In this document: one piece after another, positions 7,191 to 14,833 of the stretch
How the letters are laid out: every line of letters starts with the position of its first letter
Position numbering within the stretch: the stretch's first letter is position 1
Assembly (NCBI GenBank): GCA_013811805.1
Contig: JACCUM010000324.1
Location: forward strand, 1 to 21,075
Direction: 5' to 3'
DNA: 21,075 bases
DNA from: Geodermatophilaceae bacterium
GTDB lineage: Bacteria; Actinomycetota; Actinomycetes; Mycobacteriales; Geodermatophilaceae
The notes under the pieces: generated by a model
What the model was told of the DNA's origin: nothing
The model's database searches: none
What the model saw: only the letters and a program-made list of their open reading frames with translations
Made by a program: the position numbers and the translations under genes

Positions 7191-8681
7191 ATGACTGCCT
7201 TCATCGACCGTACGTTCCTGCACCTGTCCGCTGGAAACGGCGGCCACGGTTGCGCGTCGGTGCATCGGGAGAAGTACAAGCCAATGGGTGGTCCCGACGG
7301 CGGTAACGGTGGTCGTGGCGGGGACATCATTCTCGAAGTCGATCCGGGCGTCCATACACTCTTGGACTTCCATCACCGGCCGCATCATCGGGCCGGTAAC
7401 GGGAAGCCCGGTCAGGGCGACCACCGCAACGGCGCCCAGGGTGAGGACCGGATTCTGGCCGTACCGGAAGGCACCGTGGTCTCCGGCGACGACGGCAAGA
7501 TTCTCATCGACTTGGTCGGCGAGGGCACTCGGTACGTCGTGGCCCAAGGTGGTCGCGGGGGACTGGGCAACGCCGCACTGGCCTCCGCACGTCGCAAGGC
7601 ACCCGGTTTCGCTCTGCTGGGCGAAGCGGGTGCATCACGTGATGTCGTGCTGGAACTCAAGAGCGTCGCCGACGTCGGACTGGTCGGGTTCCCGTCGGCG
7701 GGAAAGTCTTCTCTGATTGCGGCAGTTTCCGCGGCCAAGCCGAAGATCGCCGACTACCCCTTCACGACCCTTGCGCCCAACCTCGGCGTCGTTGCGGCCG
7801 GCGAGCACACGTTCACGATGGCCGACGTTCCCGGATTGATCCCGGGAGCGGCACAGGGCAAAGGGCTGGGTCTGCAGTTCCTCCGGCATGTCGAGCGATG
7901 CTCGGTGCTGGTTCATGTCGTGGACGCAGCAACCCTGGAGCCGGGGCGCGACCCGTTCAGTGACATCGAAGCCATCGAGAGCGAACTGGCCGCCTACGGC
8001 GGGGCCGGTGGAGCGCTGGTCAGCCGGCTCAGAGCAGTGGCGATCAACAAGATCGACGTAACGGAGGCCCGCGAGCTCGCGGACCTCGTGGTCGCCGATC
8101 TGGCTGACCGTGGCTACCGGGTCTTCTTGATCAGCGCAGTAACCGGCGAGGGGGTCGGCGCGCTGACCTATTACCTGGCCGAACAAGTCGCCGCAGACCG
8201 GGCGTCGCGCCCGGCGCCGGCCCCCACCCGGCTGATCATCCGGCCGACTCCCGTGGACGACACGTTCAGCGTCACCTCCGACCGAGACGTCCCAGGCGGC
8301 TTTGTCGTTCGTGGCGTCAAGCCCGAACGTTGGATCCGGCAGACCGACTTCAGCAATGACGAGGCGGTCGGCTACCTCGCCGACCGACTGGCTCGTCTCG
8401 GCGTGGAGGACGCGCTGGTCAGGGCCGGTGCAGTTCCGGGATGCCTGGTCACGGTCTCGGATGTGAGCTTCGACTGGGTACCGAGCACTCCGGATGCCAG
8501 CAGTGCCGTCGTGGGCCGACGCGGTGAGGATCCGCGCCTGGACACGTCTGACCGGGTCACCGCCGATCAGCGGCTGGCCAGAAAGAAAGCCCGCCGCCGG
8601 CGTACGGATGCGGGGGACTACGCAGTCGACGGTTCCGGCGAGACGACATCGACTGCGTCGCAAGCGGGCATCGAGACATGA
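7191..8681 (+). CDS. obgE: Obg family GTPase (ribosome assembly)
   Basis: A 496-residue Obg/CgtA GTPase acting on late 50S assembly and linked to stringent control. Domain order: glycine-rich Obg fold, residues 1 to ~158 (FIDRTFLHLSAGNGGHGC); G domain with G1 GFPSAGKSS (166-174, Lys172), G3 DVPG, G4 NKID and G5 SAVTGEG; then an OCT domain from ~347 (RLIIRPTPVDDTF) to ~425; and a ~65-residue basic variable tail. ATG 7191 is chosen because it begins the conserved MTAFIDR motif. The open frame extends upstream to a TTG, but that stretch is unlike the family. No Shine-Dalgarno is evident before ATG 7191. The stop overlaps proB by 4 nt (ATGA), so the two are coupled. Confidence 0.96.
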   Translation: MTAFIDRTFLHLSAGNGGHGCASVHREKYKPMGGPDGGNGGRGGDIILEVDPGVHTLLDFHHRPHHRAGNGKPGQGDHRNGAQGEDRILAVPEGTVVSGDDGKILIDLVGEGTRYVVAQGGRGGLGNAALASARRKAPGFALLGEAGASRDVVLELKSVADVGLVGFPSAGKSSLIAAVSAAKPKIADYPFTTLAPNLGVVAAGEHTFTMADVPGLIPGAAQGKGLGLQFLRHVERCSVLVHVVDAATLEPGRDPFSDIEAIESELAAYGGAGGALVSRLRAVAINKIDVTEARELADLVVADLADRGYRVFLISAVTGEGVGALTYYLAEQVAADRASRPAPAPTRLIIRPTPVDDTFSVTSDRDVPGGFVVRGVKPERWIRQTDFSNDEAVGYLADRLARLGVEDALVRAGAVPGCLVTVSDVSFDWVPSTPDASSAVVGRRGEDPRLDTSDRVTADQRLARKKARRRRTDAGDYAVDGSGETTSTASQAGIET

Positions 8682-9799
8682 ACACGCCGCTGGACCCGAT
8701 CGCCGCGGCTCGTCGGGTCGTCGTCAAGATCGGCTCCTCGTCACTGACCTCGATCGCCGGGGGAATCGACGCGGGACGCCTGACCGAGTTCGTCGCGAGC
8801 TTGGCCGCTCATCGGGAAGCGGGTCGGGAGATCGTGGTGGTCTCCTCCGGCGCGATCGCGGCAGGGCTGGCGCCGCTGGGCATCACTCGTCGTCCCCGCG
8901 ACCTCGCGACAGCTCAGGCCGCAGCCACGGTCGGACAGTTGTTGCTGGTTCAGGCCTACGCCGCCGCATTCGCCGCCCACGGCGCCACGGTGGGGCAGGT
9001 ACTCCTCACTGCTGACGACTTGCACCGACGCTCGCACTATCGCAACGCCTCGCGAACCATTGCAAAGCTGCTCGCTCTGGGGGTCGTGCCCGTGGTCAAC
9101 GAGAACGACACCGTGGCTACCGAGGAGATCCGGTTCGGCGACAACGACCGGCTCGCCGCGTTGGTCGCCCATGTAGCCGAGGCGTCCGGCCTCGTCCTGC
9201 TCTCCGATGTGGACGGTCTGCACGACGGTGATCCGCACCGGTCGCAGGCCGTACGGGTCCCAGTCGTCAACGGAGCGGCTGACCTGAGGGCCTTGGCCAT
9301 CGGCTCGTCGCGTGGTGACGGTGTCGGGCGGGGCGGGATGAGCAGCAAGGTGGAGGCGGCGATGATCGCCTCCAGCTCCGGTGTGTCCGTACGGATCGCT
9401 CGCGCCGAGGACGTACGAGCCGCCCTCGACGGTGATGATGTCGGCACCCTCTTTCCGGCTACCGGTCGTCGGCCCACCGCCCGACTGTTCTGGCTGCGCT
9501 ATGCCAGCCGCCCCCGGGGGTCGCTCGTGCTCGACGCCGGCGCCGTCAGGGCTCTGCGAACGCGGCGGGCCTCGCTGCTGGCCGCCGGTGTCACCGGGGT
9601 CGGCGGCGATTTCCTGGCCGACGATCCGGTCGAACTCCTCGGGCCCGACGGTATGACGGTCGGTCGCGGTCTGGTGGCCTACGACGCTCGTGAGCTACCA
9701 GCGATTCTGGGGAAGTCCACCAGTGAGCTTTCGCCAGAGCTCCGCCGGGAAGTCGTCCACCGCGACGAGATGGTGCTCCACGAGCCAAGCAGCGACTAG
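8678..9799 (+). CDS. proB: Glutamate 5-kinase
   Basis: A 373-residue ProB, which phosphorylates glutamate to gamma-glutamyl phosphate, the first and feedback-controlled step of proline synthesis. The amino-acid kinase domain shows VVKIGSSSLTS near the N-terminus, VSSGAIAAG, NENDTV and FGDNDRLAALVA, followed by LLSDVDGL and a GRGGMSSKVEAA segment. A C-terminal PUA domain (from about residue 270, with GSLVLDAGAVRAL and GRGLVAYDARELPAILG) gives the standard full length. The start is fixed by the ATGA overlap with obgE. The usual partner proA (gamma-glutamyl phosphate reductase) is absent downstream; a decayed gene lies there instead. proA must be elsewhere if the cell makes proline by this route. 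Confidence 0.96.
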   Translation: MNTPLDPIAAARRVVVKIGSSSLTSIAGGIDAGRLTEFVASLAAHREAGREIVVVSSGAIAAGLAPLGITRRPRDLATAQAAATVGQLLLVQAYAAAFAAHGATVGQVLLTADDLHRRSHYRNASRTIAKLLALGVVPVVNENDTVATEEIRFGDNDRLAALVAHVAEASGLVLLSDVDGLHDGDPHRSQAVRVPVVNGAADLRALAIGSSRGDGVGRGGMSSKVEAAMIASSSGVSVRIARAEDVRAALDGDDVGTLFPATGRRPTARLFWLRYASRPRGSLVLDAGAVRALRTRRASLLAAGVTGVGGDFLADDPVELLGPDGMTVGRGLVAYDARELPAILGKSTSELSPELRREVVHRDEMVLHEPSSD

Positions 9800-9813
9800 C
9801 TTCGGCACCGCTG

Positions 9814-10217
9814 CGCCGACGGACCTTCGGCATGGCCGAGCCGGACTCCTATGTCGGCAGCTACGAGTTCCAGGTTCCGATCTTCGTGTTGACCCACCGG
9901 GAACCGCTCGTGGCGCCCAACATGATGACCGACTGAGCTTCACCTTCGTCACCGACGGCATCGAGTCGACGCTGGCACAGGCAACCAAGGCCGCCGGTGA
10001 CGACAAGGCGGTCACCGTTGTCGGCGGGGTATCGGTGATTCAGCAGCTCCTCAACGCTGGACTGGTCGACGAACTGCACGTCGACGTCATGCCGGTCTTG
10101 ATCGGCTCCGGTCTACGGTTCTTCAAGAACATCGATCCGGACCGCGTCCGACTCGAGAAGGTGCATGTGCAGGAAGTCGGCGCGCGAACCAGCCTGCGCT
10201 TTCGCATCGCCAAGTAG
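9814..10217 (+). pseudogene. Decayed DHFR/RibD C-terminal-like reductase (truncated, frameshifted)
   Basis: Two frames carry consecutive parts of one dihydrofolate-reductase-family protein. From 9814 frame 1 reads LRRRTFGMAEPDSYVG, then YEFQVPIFVLTHREP, and ends at TGA 9934. The homology continues in another frame from about 9924 (DDRLSFTFVTDGIES, AVTVVGGVSVIQQLLNAGL, VDELHVDVMPVLIGSGLRFF) to the stop at 10215-10217. The jump equals a one-base deletion near 9921-9924. The N-terminal ~50-60 residues expected of the family, including the start and first cofactor strand, are missing: the match begins 15 nt after the proB stop. Both a 5' truncation and a frameshift are needed, so it is almost certainly non-functional, though a sequencing error could explain the frameshift alone. 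Confidence 0.85.
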
Positions 10218-10222
10218 GCCGA

Positions 10223-11176
10223 TCAGCGCAGCCGTGGGGCAAGCTCCTGGGTCCAGAACCGGAAGAACTCCTCTTGCTGCGGGCCGATCTGGTTGACATA
10301 GATCTCGTCGTAGCCGGCGTCGATGTACTGCTGCAGCGACTTCGCGTGCACCTCAGGGTCTGGCCCACACGGCGTGGAACTGCCCACCATGTCTTCGGTG
10401 ACCAGGGACGAGGCCTGTTCGAAGTGCTCCACGGTGGGCAGCACCTGCGCCATCTCTCCCGGCAGTCCGGCGTTGGCCCATAGCCGGTGAACCGTCGCGG
10501 CGCCGTCCTCGGCGCTTGTCGCCCAGCACACCTTCGTTCCGGCCAGCATGGGCTTGCCCGCGCCCCCGGCATCACGAAAGGCCTGGATCAGATCCTGGTC
10601 GGGCTTGGTGCAGACGAAGCCGTCCGCGATCCGGCCGGCCAGCGCAGCGGCCTTCGGGCCGAAACCGGACAGGTAGATCGGCGGTGGGCGATCCGGTCGG
10701 GTGAAGATCTTGGCGTGCTGCACGGTGTAGTGCCGGCCGCGGTGCTCGACCACGTCGCCACCGTGCAGAGCTCGGATCACCTCGACCGCTTCCTCCAACA
10801 TCTCCAATCGTATGTCGGCGGCCGGCCAGGCATCACCGAGCACCGACTCGTTCAGTGCCTCACCGCTGCCCAGGCCGAGCGCGAACCGGCCGTCGAGCAG
10901 TACGGCGCTGGTCGCGGCGGCCTGCGCGATGATCGCCGGGTGGATCCGAACGGTGGGGCAGGTGACCCCCGTGGTCACCGGTAGGCGCACCGCGCGGGCG
11001 AGTGCGCCGATCAACGACCACACGAACGGCGCCTGGCCCTGCTCGTGGTTCCACGGGTGGAAGTGGTCGGAGATCGACAGCGCTTCGAAGCCAGCCTGCT
11101 CGGCCAGCTCAGCCTGCCGAATCAGGTCAGCGGGGGAATGCTCTTCGGTGGAGAGCATGTAGCCGAATCGAGTCAT
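10223..11176 (-). CDS. F420-dependent LLM class oxidoreductase (G6PDH-like family, TIGR03557 type)
   Basis: A 317-residue TIM-barrel flavin/F420 oxidoreductase. SDHFHPW near residues 36-42 (D37, H38, W42) and GSGEALNE at 103-110 (E106) match the F420-binding and proton-donor regions of F420-dependent glucose-6-phosphate dehydrogenase (D39, H40, W44, E109 in FGD1). The C-terminus (EEFFRFWTQELAPRLR) is also FGD-like. It is shorter than FGD1 and diverges in the central segment where the sugar phosphate binds, so the substrate is unknown; TIGR03557 members are not generally characterised. It implies that the host makes cofactor F420. It is transcribed towards the DHFR remnant, with only 5 nt between them, and divergently from def. 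TAGCGC on the minus strand (11188-11183), 6 nt before the ATG, is a weak leaderless-type -10. Confidence 0.85.
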   Translation of the reverse strand: MTRFGYMLSTEEHSPADLIRQAELAEQAGFEALSISDHFHPWNHEQGQAPFVWSLIGALARAVRLPVTTGVTCPTVRIHPAIIAQAAATSAVLLDGRFALGLGSGEALNESVLGDAWPAADIRLEMLEEAVEVIRALHGGDVVEHRGRHYTVQHAKIFTRPDRPPPIYLSGFGPKAAALAGRIADGFVCTKPDQDLIQAFRDAGGAGKPMLAGTKVCWATSAEDGAATVHRLWANAGLPGEMAQVLPTVEHFEQASSLVTEDMVGSSTPCGPDPEVHAKSLQQYIDAGYDEIYVNQIGPQQEEFFRFWTQELAPRLR

Positions 11177-11245
11177 GCGGCTGCGCTACCCGCTGCCACC
11201 GGCAGCAAACGGTATGCGGCGCGGTGGCGCCGGCGCTGGCCGGGG

Positions 11246-11251
11246 CAGAAT
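11246..11251 (+). promoter_or_regulatory. Possible leaderless -10 for def
   Basis: CAGAAT ends 6 nt before GTG 11258, the spacing expected when transcription starts at the start codon. The first base departs from TANNNT. No Shine-Dalgarno is present before def, which supports leaderless initiation. A GCGCCGGCGC palindrome lies just upstream (11227-11236). Confidence 0.3.
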
Positions 11252-11257
11252 GGCGCG

Positions 11258-11734
11258 GTGAGCGTGCGAGCCATCCGGCAGATCGGTGATCCGGTGCTGC
11301 GTACCCCGTCCGACCCCGTCCGCGACTTCGACGACAGGTTGCGCGCTCTGGTGGCTGACCTCGAGGAGTCCGTGGACGCCCCGGGACATGCCGGACTCGC
11401 CGCTCCCCAGATCGGTGTCGGGCTCAGGGTCTTCTCGTACAACATCGACGGGAAGATCGGCCACCTGGTCAATCCGCGCCTGGTCGAACGCTCCGCGGAG
11501 ACCGAGACCCAGGACGAGGGCTGCCTGTCCATACCCGGGGTGTGGTTCCCGACGGTCCGCTCAACGTATGCGGTTGCCGAAGGCCTCGATCAACACGGCC
11601 AGCCGCTGACCCTGTCCGGCCACGGGCTGATGGCGCGGTGCCTGCAGCATGAGATCGATCATCTCGACGGCCGGCTCTACCTCGACCGGCTCACCGGTGA
11701 CACCAAACGAGCGGCCTACCGGGTGCTTGCATGA
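11258..11734 (+). CDS. def: Peptide deformylase
   Basis: A 158-residue peptide deformylase that removes the N-formyl group from nascent proteins. All three motifs are present: HAGLAAPQIGV (motif 1, GxGLAAPQ-like, with Ala for the first Gly), EGCLSIPG (Cys metal ligand) and QHEIDHLDG (two His ligands and the catalytic Glu). The length is normal only if translation begins near GTG 11258 (SVRAIRQIGDPVLR); the open frame extends further upstream, over the divergent LLM gene. GTG 11264 is an alternative. The stop overlaps the KtrB ATG by 4 nt. Coupling of a deformylase to a potassium transporter is unusual but may only reflect shared transcription. A second housekeeping def may exist elsewhere. 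Confidence 0.93.
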   Translation: MSVRAIRQIGDPVLRTPSDPVRDFDDRLRALVADLEESVDAPGHAGLAAPQIGVGLRVFSYNIDGKIGHLVNPRLVERSAETETQDEGCLSIPGVWFPTVRSTYAVAEGLDQHGQPLTLSGHGLMARCLQHEIDHLDGRLYLDRLTGDTKRAAYRVLA

Positions 11735-13104
11735 ACGACGTACCGGGCCGCTCAGTCCGGCCGCGCCGCGGCTTGCTCGCGGCATTGGGCCGGCCGGCCC
11801 GGGTGGTCGCGGTGGCGTTTGCCCTGGCCATCGTCCTCGGCACCGTGCTGTTGGCCCTCCCGATCGCCACGGAGTCCGGCCGTAGTGCAGGACTGGTGAA
11901 CGCGCTCTTCACGGCTTCCTCGGCCGTGTCGGTGACCGGGTTGTCCATCGTCGACACGGCAAGTTACTGGTCGACGTTCGGAGAGATCACGATCCTCGTG
12001 CTGATGCAGATCGGCGGGTTCGGCGTGATGACGCTGGCTTCGATACTGGCCGTACTGGTGTCACCGAAGTTACGACTCCGGTTCAACCTCACCGTCCAGG
12101 CGGAGACGGCAGCGCTGACCCTCGGCGAGGTGGGCCGGGTCGTCATAGGCGTGGTGAAGCTGAGTCTGTTCTTCGAGGCAGTAGCCGCCGTGGCCATCGC
12201 GCTGCGATTGGTTCTTGGTTACGACCGGTCGGTGGGACCGGCGGCCTACGAGTCGGTGTTTCACGCGGTGTCGGCGTTCAACAACGGCGGGTTCGCGCTC
12301 TTCTCCGACAGCCTGACTCGTTACGTCAGCGATGCCTGGATCTGCGTGCCGATCGCTCTGGCTGTGGTCATCGGCAGCCTGGGGTTCCCGGTCCTGCTCG
12401 AGTTGCGCCGGGAGTTGTTCCAACCGCACCTGTGGTCGCTGCACACCAGGCTCACGCTGGGCGTTTCGGGGATCCTCCTGGTCGTCGGGCCGGTGCTGAT
12501 CACCGCGATGGAGTGGAACAACTCCCGGACCCTGGGCACGCTGAGCATCCCCGACCGACTCCTGGCCGGAACCTTTCACGGGGTGATGCCGCGTAGCGGC
12601 GGGTTCAACACAATCGACATCGGCGCCATGAACACCGAGAGCCTCGTCGTGATGGACGGACTGATGTTCATCGGCGGAGGAAGCGCGAGCACCGCCGGCG
12701 GAATCAAGGTGACGACTTTCGCGATCCTCGCGTTGGTCATCGCCGCCGAGATCCGTGGTGAGCCCGAGGTCAAGGCGCTGAACCGGCAGATCCCGAACTC
12801 GGTGCAACGTCAGGCGCTGACCGTGGCTCTGGTCAGTGTCGGCGTGATCGTGGTGACCACACTGGTCCTGCTGTCCCTGACCGACCTGCCATTGGATCTG
12901 GTGTTGTTCGAGACGATCTCTGCCTTCGCCACCTGCGGGCTCTCCACCGGTGCATTGAACGAGATGCCGGCTGCAGCCCATATCATCCTCGCGGTCCTGA
13001 TGTTCGCCGGCCGGCTCGGGCCGATCACGCTGGCGACCGCATTGGCTACCAAGGAGCGCAACCGGCGCTACCGGCTTCCGGAGGAGCGACCGATCGTTGG
13101 CTAG
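11731..13104 (+). CDS. ktrB: KtrB/TrkH-type potassium (K+/Na+) transporter membrane subunit
   Basis: A 457-residue integral membrane protein of the Trk/Ktr superfamily with four pore repeats. The selectivity-filter glycines are visible at VTGL (G70), NNGGF (G186), RSGGFN (G290) and TCGLS (G403). A conserved GGGSASTAGGIK loop in the third repeat matches the KtrB gating-loop region. A basic N-terminal ~20 residues precedes the first hydrophobic segment. Translation starts at ATG 11731, overlapping def by 4 nt (ATGA). The cytoplasmic regulatory subunit gene ktrA follows after 5 nt, as expected for a Ktr system that takes up K+ in osmotic or pH stress. No c-di-AMP riboswitch-like leader is visible. 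Confidence 0.93.
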   Translation: MNDVPGRSVRPRRGLLAALGRPARVVAVAFALAIVLGTVLLALPIATESGRSAGLVNALFTASSAVSVTGLSIVDTASYWSTFGEITILVLMQIGGFGVMTLASILAVLVSPKLRLRFNLTVQAETAALTLGEVGRVVIGVVKLSLFFEAVAAVAIALRLVLGYDRSVGPAAYESVFHAVSAFNNGGFALFSDSLTRYVSDAWICVPIALAVVIGSLGFPVLLELRRELFQPHLWSLHTRLTLGVSGILLVVGPVLITAMEWNNSRTLGTLSIPDRLLAGTFHGVMPRSGGFNTIDIGAMNTESLVVMDGLMFIGGGSASTAGGIKVTTFAILALVIAAEIRGEPEVKALNRQIPNSVQRQALTVALVSVGVIVVTTLVLLSLTDLPLDLVLFETISAFATCGLSTGALNEMPAAAHIILAVLMFAGRLGPITLATALATKERNRRYRLPEERPIVG

Positions 13105-13109
13105 ACAAC

Positions 13110-13772
13110 ATGGGTAAGAACTCAGATTCAAGCACCGTCGTTCTCGGCCTCGGTCGGTTCGGCAGATCGCTGGCCGTGGAGCTGGCCCGGCGCGACGTCC
13201 AAGTTCTTGGCATCGATCGAGACGCCAAGATCGTGCAGGACCTTTCCGATCAACTCACCCACGTGGTCACCGCCGACACCACCGATCCGGACGCGCTGCG
13301 TCAACTGGGGGTGACCGACTTCGGACATGCGGTGGTGGCGATCGGTACGGCGACCGAGGCCTCCATCCTCACCGTCGCCGCGTTGTCCGACCTCGGGGTC
13401 GCGAGCATCTGGGCCAAGGCGACGAGTCGGTTGCAGGCCCGAATCCTGGAGCGCGTTGGTGCGCACCACGTCGTTCTGCCCGAACACGAGATGGGCGAGC
13501 GGGTGGCTCATCTGGTGACCGGTCGAATGCTGGACTTCATCGCGTTCGAGGACGACTACGCCCTGGTCAAGACCCGAGCTCCCAGCGAAGCGGTCGGAAA
13601 GTCGCTGGGCGCGGCGAGGTTACGGTCGCGGTACGGCGTCACGGTCGTCGGCATCAAGCGCACCGGACAGGACTTCACCTATGCAACGCAAGAGACCGTT
13701 GTCGAGGAGGGGGACATCCTGATCGTGGCGGGAAGGACTAGGGCCGCGGAAGACTTCGCCGAACTGACCTGA
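13110..13772 (+). CDS. ktrA: KtrA/TrkA-type NAD-binding regulatory subunit
   Basis: A 220-residue peripheral protein with an RCK_N Rossmann domain and an RCK_C domain. The dinucleotide fold motif is GLGRFG (13-18), with an acidic D36 at the end of strand 2 (LGIDRD), which suits NAD(H) ribose binding. The C-terminal ~75 residues (GKSLGAARLRSRYGVTVVGIKR, ending GDILIVAGRT) are the RCK_C domain, which in Ktr systems can sense c-di-AMP. KtrA rings bind KtrB and gate it in response to ATP/ADP or NAD(H). The ATG at 13110 lies 5 nt after the KtrB stop, so the two form one operon. Length is normal for KtrA. Confidence 0.94.
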   Translation: MGKNSDSSTVVLGLGRFGRSLAVELARRDVQVLGIDRDAKIVQDLSDQLTHVVTADTTDPDALRQLGVTDFGHAVVAIGTATEASILTVAALSDLGVASIWAKATSRLQARILERVGAHHVVLPEHEMGERVAHLVTGRMLDFIAFEDDYALVKTRAPSEAVGKSLGAARLRSRYGVTVVGIKRTGQDFTYATQETVVEEGDILIVAGRTRAAEDFAELT

Positions 13773-13783
13773 CCGGCGCGTCA

Positions 13784-13795
13784 GCGGCAAGCCGC
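13784..13795 (+). terminator. Small GC hairpin after ktrA (weak)
   Basis: GCGGCAAGCCGC can fold as a 4-bp stem with a CAAG tetraloop, 11 nt after the ktrA stop. There is no U-tract. It may mark the end of the def-ktrBA unit, but the stem is short. Confidence 0.25.
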
Positions 13796-13879
13796 GGGTA
13801 TTCCGCAGGCGCGGTGATGCCCAGCGCCGGTCTCCCGCCGTCATCAGTCCGGATGAGCCGTGCGGCGGTCACGGCGGCT

Positions 13880-13895
13880 CGTGACAGATGTCACG
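13880..13895. promoter_or_regulatory. Crp/GlxR-like palindrome upstream of the MoxR operon
   Basis: CGTGACAGATGTCACG has 7-bp inverted arms around GA. It fits GTG-N6-GNCAC, the Crp motif described in Streptomyces, and the GTGA-N6-TCAC core of the CRP family site. Its centre is about 62 bases before ATG 13950. If transcription begins at that ATG, as the -10 suggests, this is the classic class I activator position. No other clear copy was seen in the window. Confidence 0.5.
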
Positions 13896-13936
13896 GGGCA
13901 GCCCGCGCACGCTCGGCTGGCGCAGCAATAGCGCCG

Positions 13937-13942
13937 TAGGGT
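13937..13942 (+). promoter_or_regulatory. -10 element for a leaderless moxR transcript
   Basis: TAGGGT fits TANNNT and ends 7 nt before ATG 13950. No Shine-Dalgarno precedes the ATG. Together these indicate a leaderless mRNA. No good -35 is visible, consistent with activator dependence on the upstream palindrome. Confidence 0.5.
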
Positions 13943-13949
13943 GCTGGGA

Positions 13950-14831
13950 ATGGGACAACACAGCCCACAGTTCGCCTCGGTCGCCGATGTCGGGCAGCGG
14001 TTGGCCACGGCCGGCTACCTCGCCGACGATGCCATCGCGACCACTGTCTTCCTGGCTGATCGGCTGGCCAAGCCGCTGCTCGTGGAGGGTCCGGCCGGAG
14101 TGGGCAAGACAGAGTTGGCCAAGGCGCTGGCCAGCGCGACCGACGCGGAACTGATCCGGCTGCAGTGTTACGAGGGCCTCGACGAGTCGCGTGCGCTGTA
14201 CGAGTGGAACTACAAGAAGCAGCTGTTGCGGATCCAATCAAGCGCGGCAACGGCATCCGGCGAATCGTGGGACGAGGTCCACGACGACATCTTCACCGAC
14301 GAGTTCCTGTTGGCCCGTCCGTTGCTGACCGCTATTCGCCGTACCGGACCGACCGTTCTGCTGATCGACGAGACCGACAAGGCCGATGTCGAGGTGGAGG
14401 GTCTGCTGCTCGAGGTGCTCAGCGACTTCCAGGTGACCGTGCCGGAACTCGGCACGATCGTGGCCACCCGGCGTCCGCTGGTGGTGCTGACCTCGAATGC
14501 CACACGGGAGCTGTCGGAGGCGCTGAAGAGACGTTGCCTGTACCTAGCCTTGGACTACCCGTCCGCCGAACGCGAACGAGAGATCGTGCAGGCCAAGGTT
14601 CCTGACCTGGCACCGAAGCTTGCCGAGCAGCTCGTACGGACCGTACGCGCCCTGCGTGCCCTTGAGCTGAAGAAGTCGCCGTCGATCGCCGAAACCCTGG
14701 ACTGGGCACACACCCTCCTCGCCCTGGGATTGTCCACCTTGGACGAAAGCGCCGTGAAGTCGACACTCGGCGTCGTGCTCAAGCACGTCAGCGATCAGGA
14801 GCGGGCGGCAACCGAACTGCGGCTCAACTGA
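13950..14831 (+). CDS. MoxR family AAA+ ATPase
   Basis: A 293-residue AAA+ ATPase of the MoxR group, which works with a VWA-domain partner to remodel or activate client proteins, often inserting metal cofactors. Walker A is GPAGVGKT (47-54, Lys53); Walker B is LLIDETD (D140, E141). Sensor 1 is VLTSNATRELSEALKRRC (Asn) and is followed by the arginine-finger region. ATG 13950 is preferred to GTG 13941 because the -10-like TAGGGT overlaps the GTG. The VWA partner gene lies two genes downstream (16051), with a YcaQ-like gene between, all coupled. The client is unknown. No carbon monoxide dehydrogenase genes (the classic CoxD/CoxE client) are in the window. Confidence 0.92.
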   Translation: MGQHSPQFASVADVGQRLATAGYLADDAIATTVFLADRLAKPLLVEGPAGVGKTELAKALASATDAELIRLQCYEGLDESRALYEWNYKKQLLRIQSSAATASGESWDEVHDDIFTDEFLLARPLLTAIRRTGPTVLLIDETDKADVEVEGLLLEVLSDFQVTVPELGTIVATRRPLVVLTSNATRELSEALKRRCLYLALDYPSAEREREIVQAKVPDLAPKLAEQLVRTVRALRALELKKSPSIAETLDWAHTLLALGLSTLDESAVKSTLGVVLKHVSDQERAATELRLN

Positions 14832-14833
14832 AG

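Noticed and set aside
9690..9920. Reading the whole 9690-10217 frame as an intact 175-residue protein
   Set aside because: Its first ~75 residues overlap proB out of frame and have no homology. The true upstream part of the reductase is in another frame, so this is a pseudogene.
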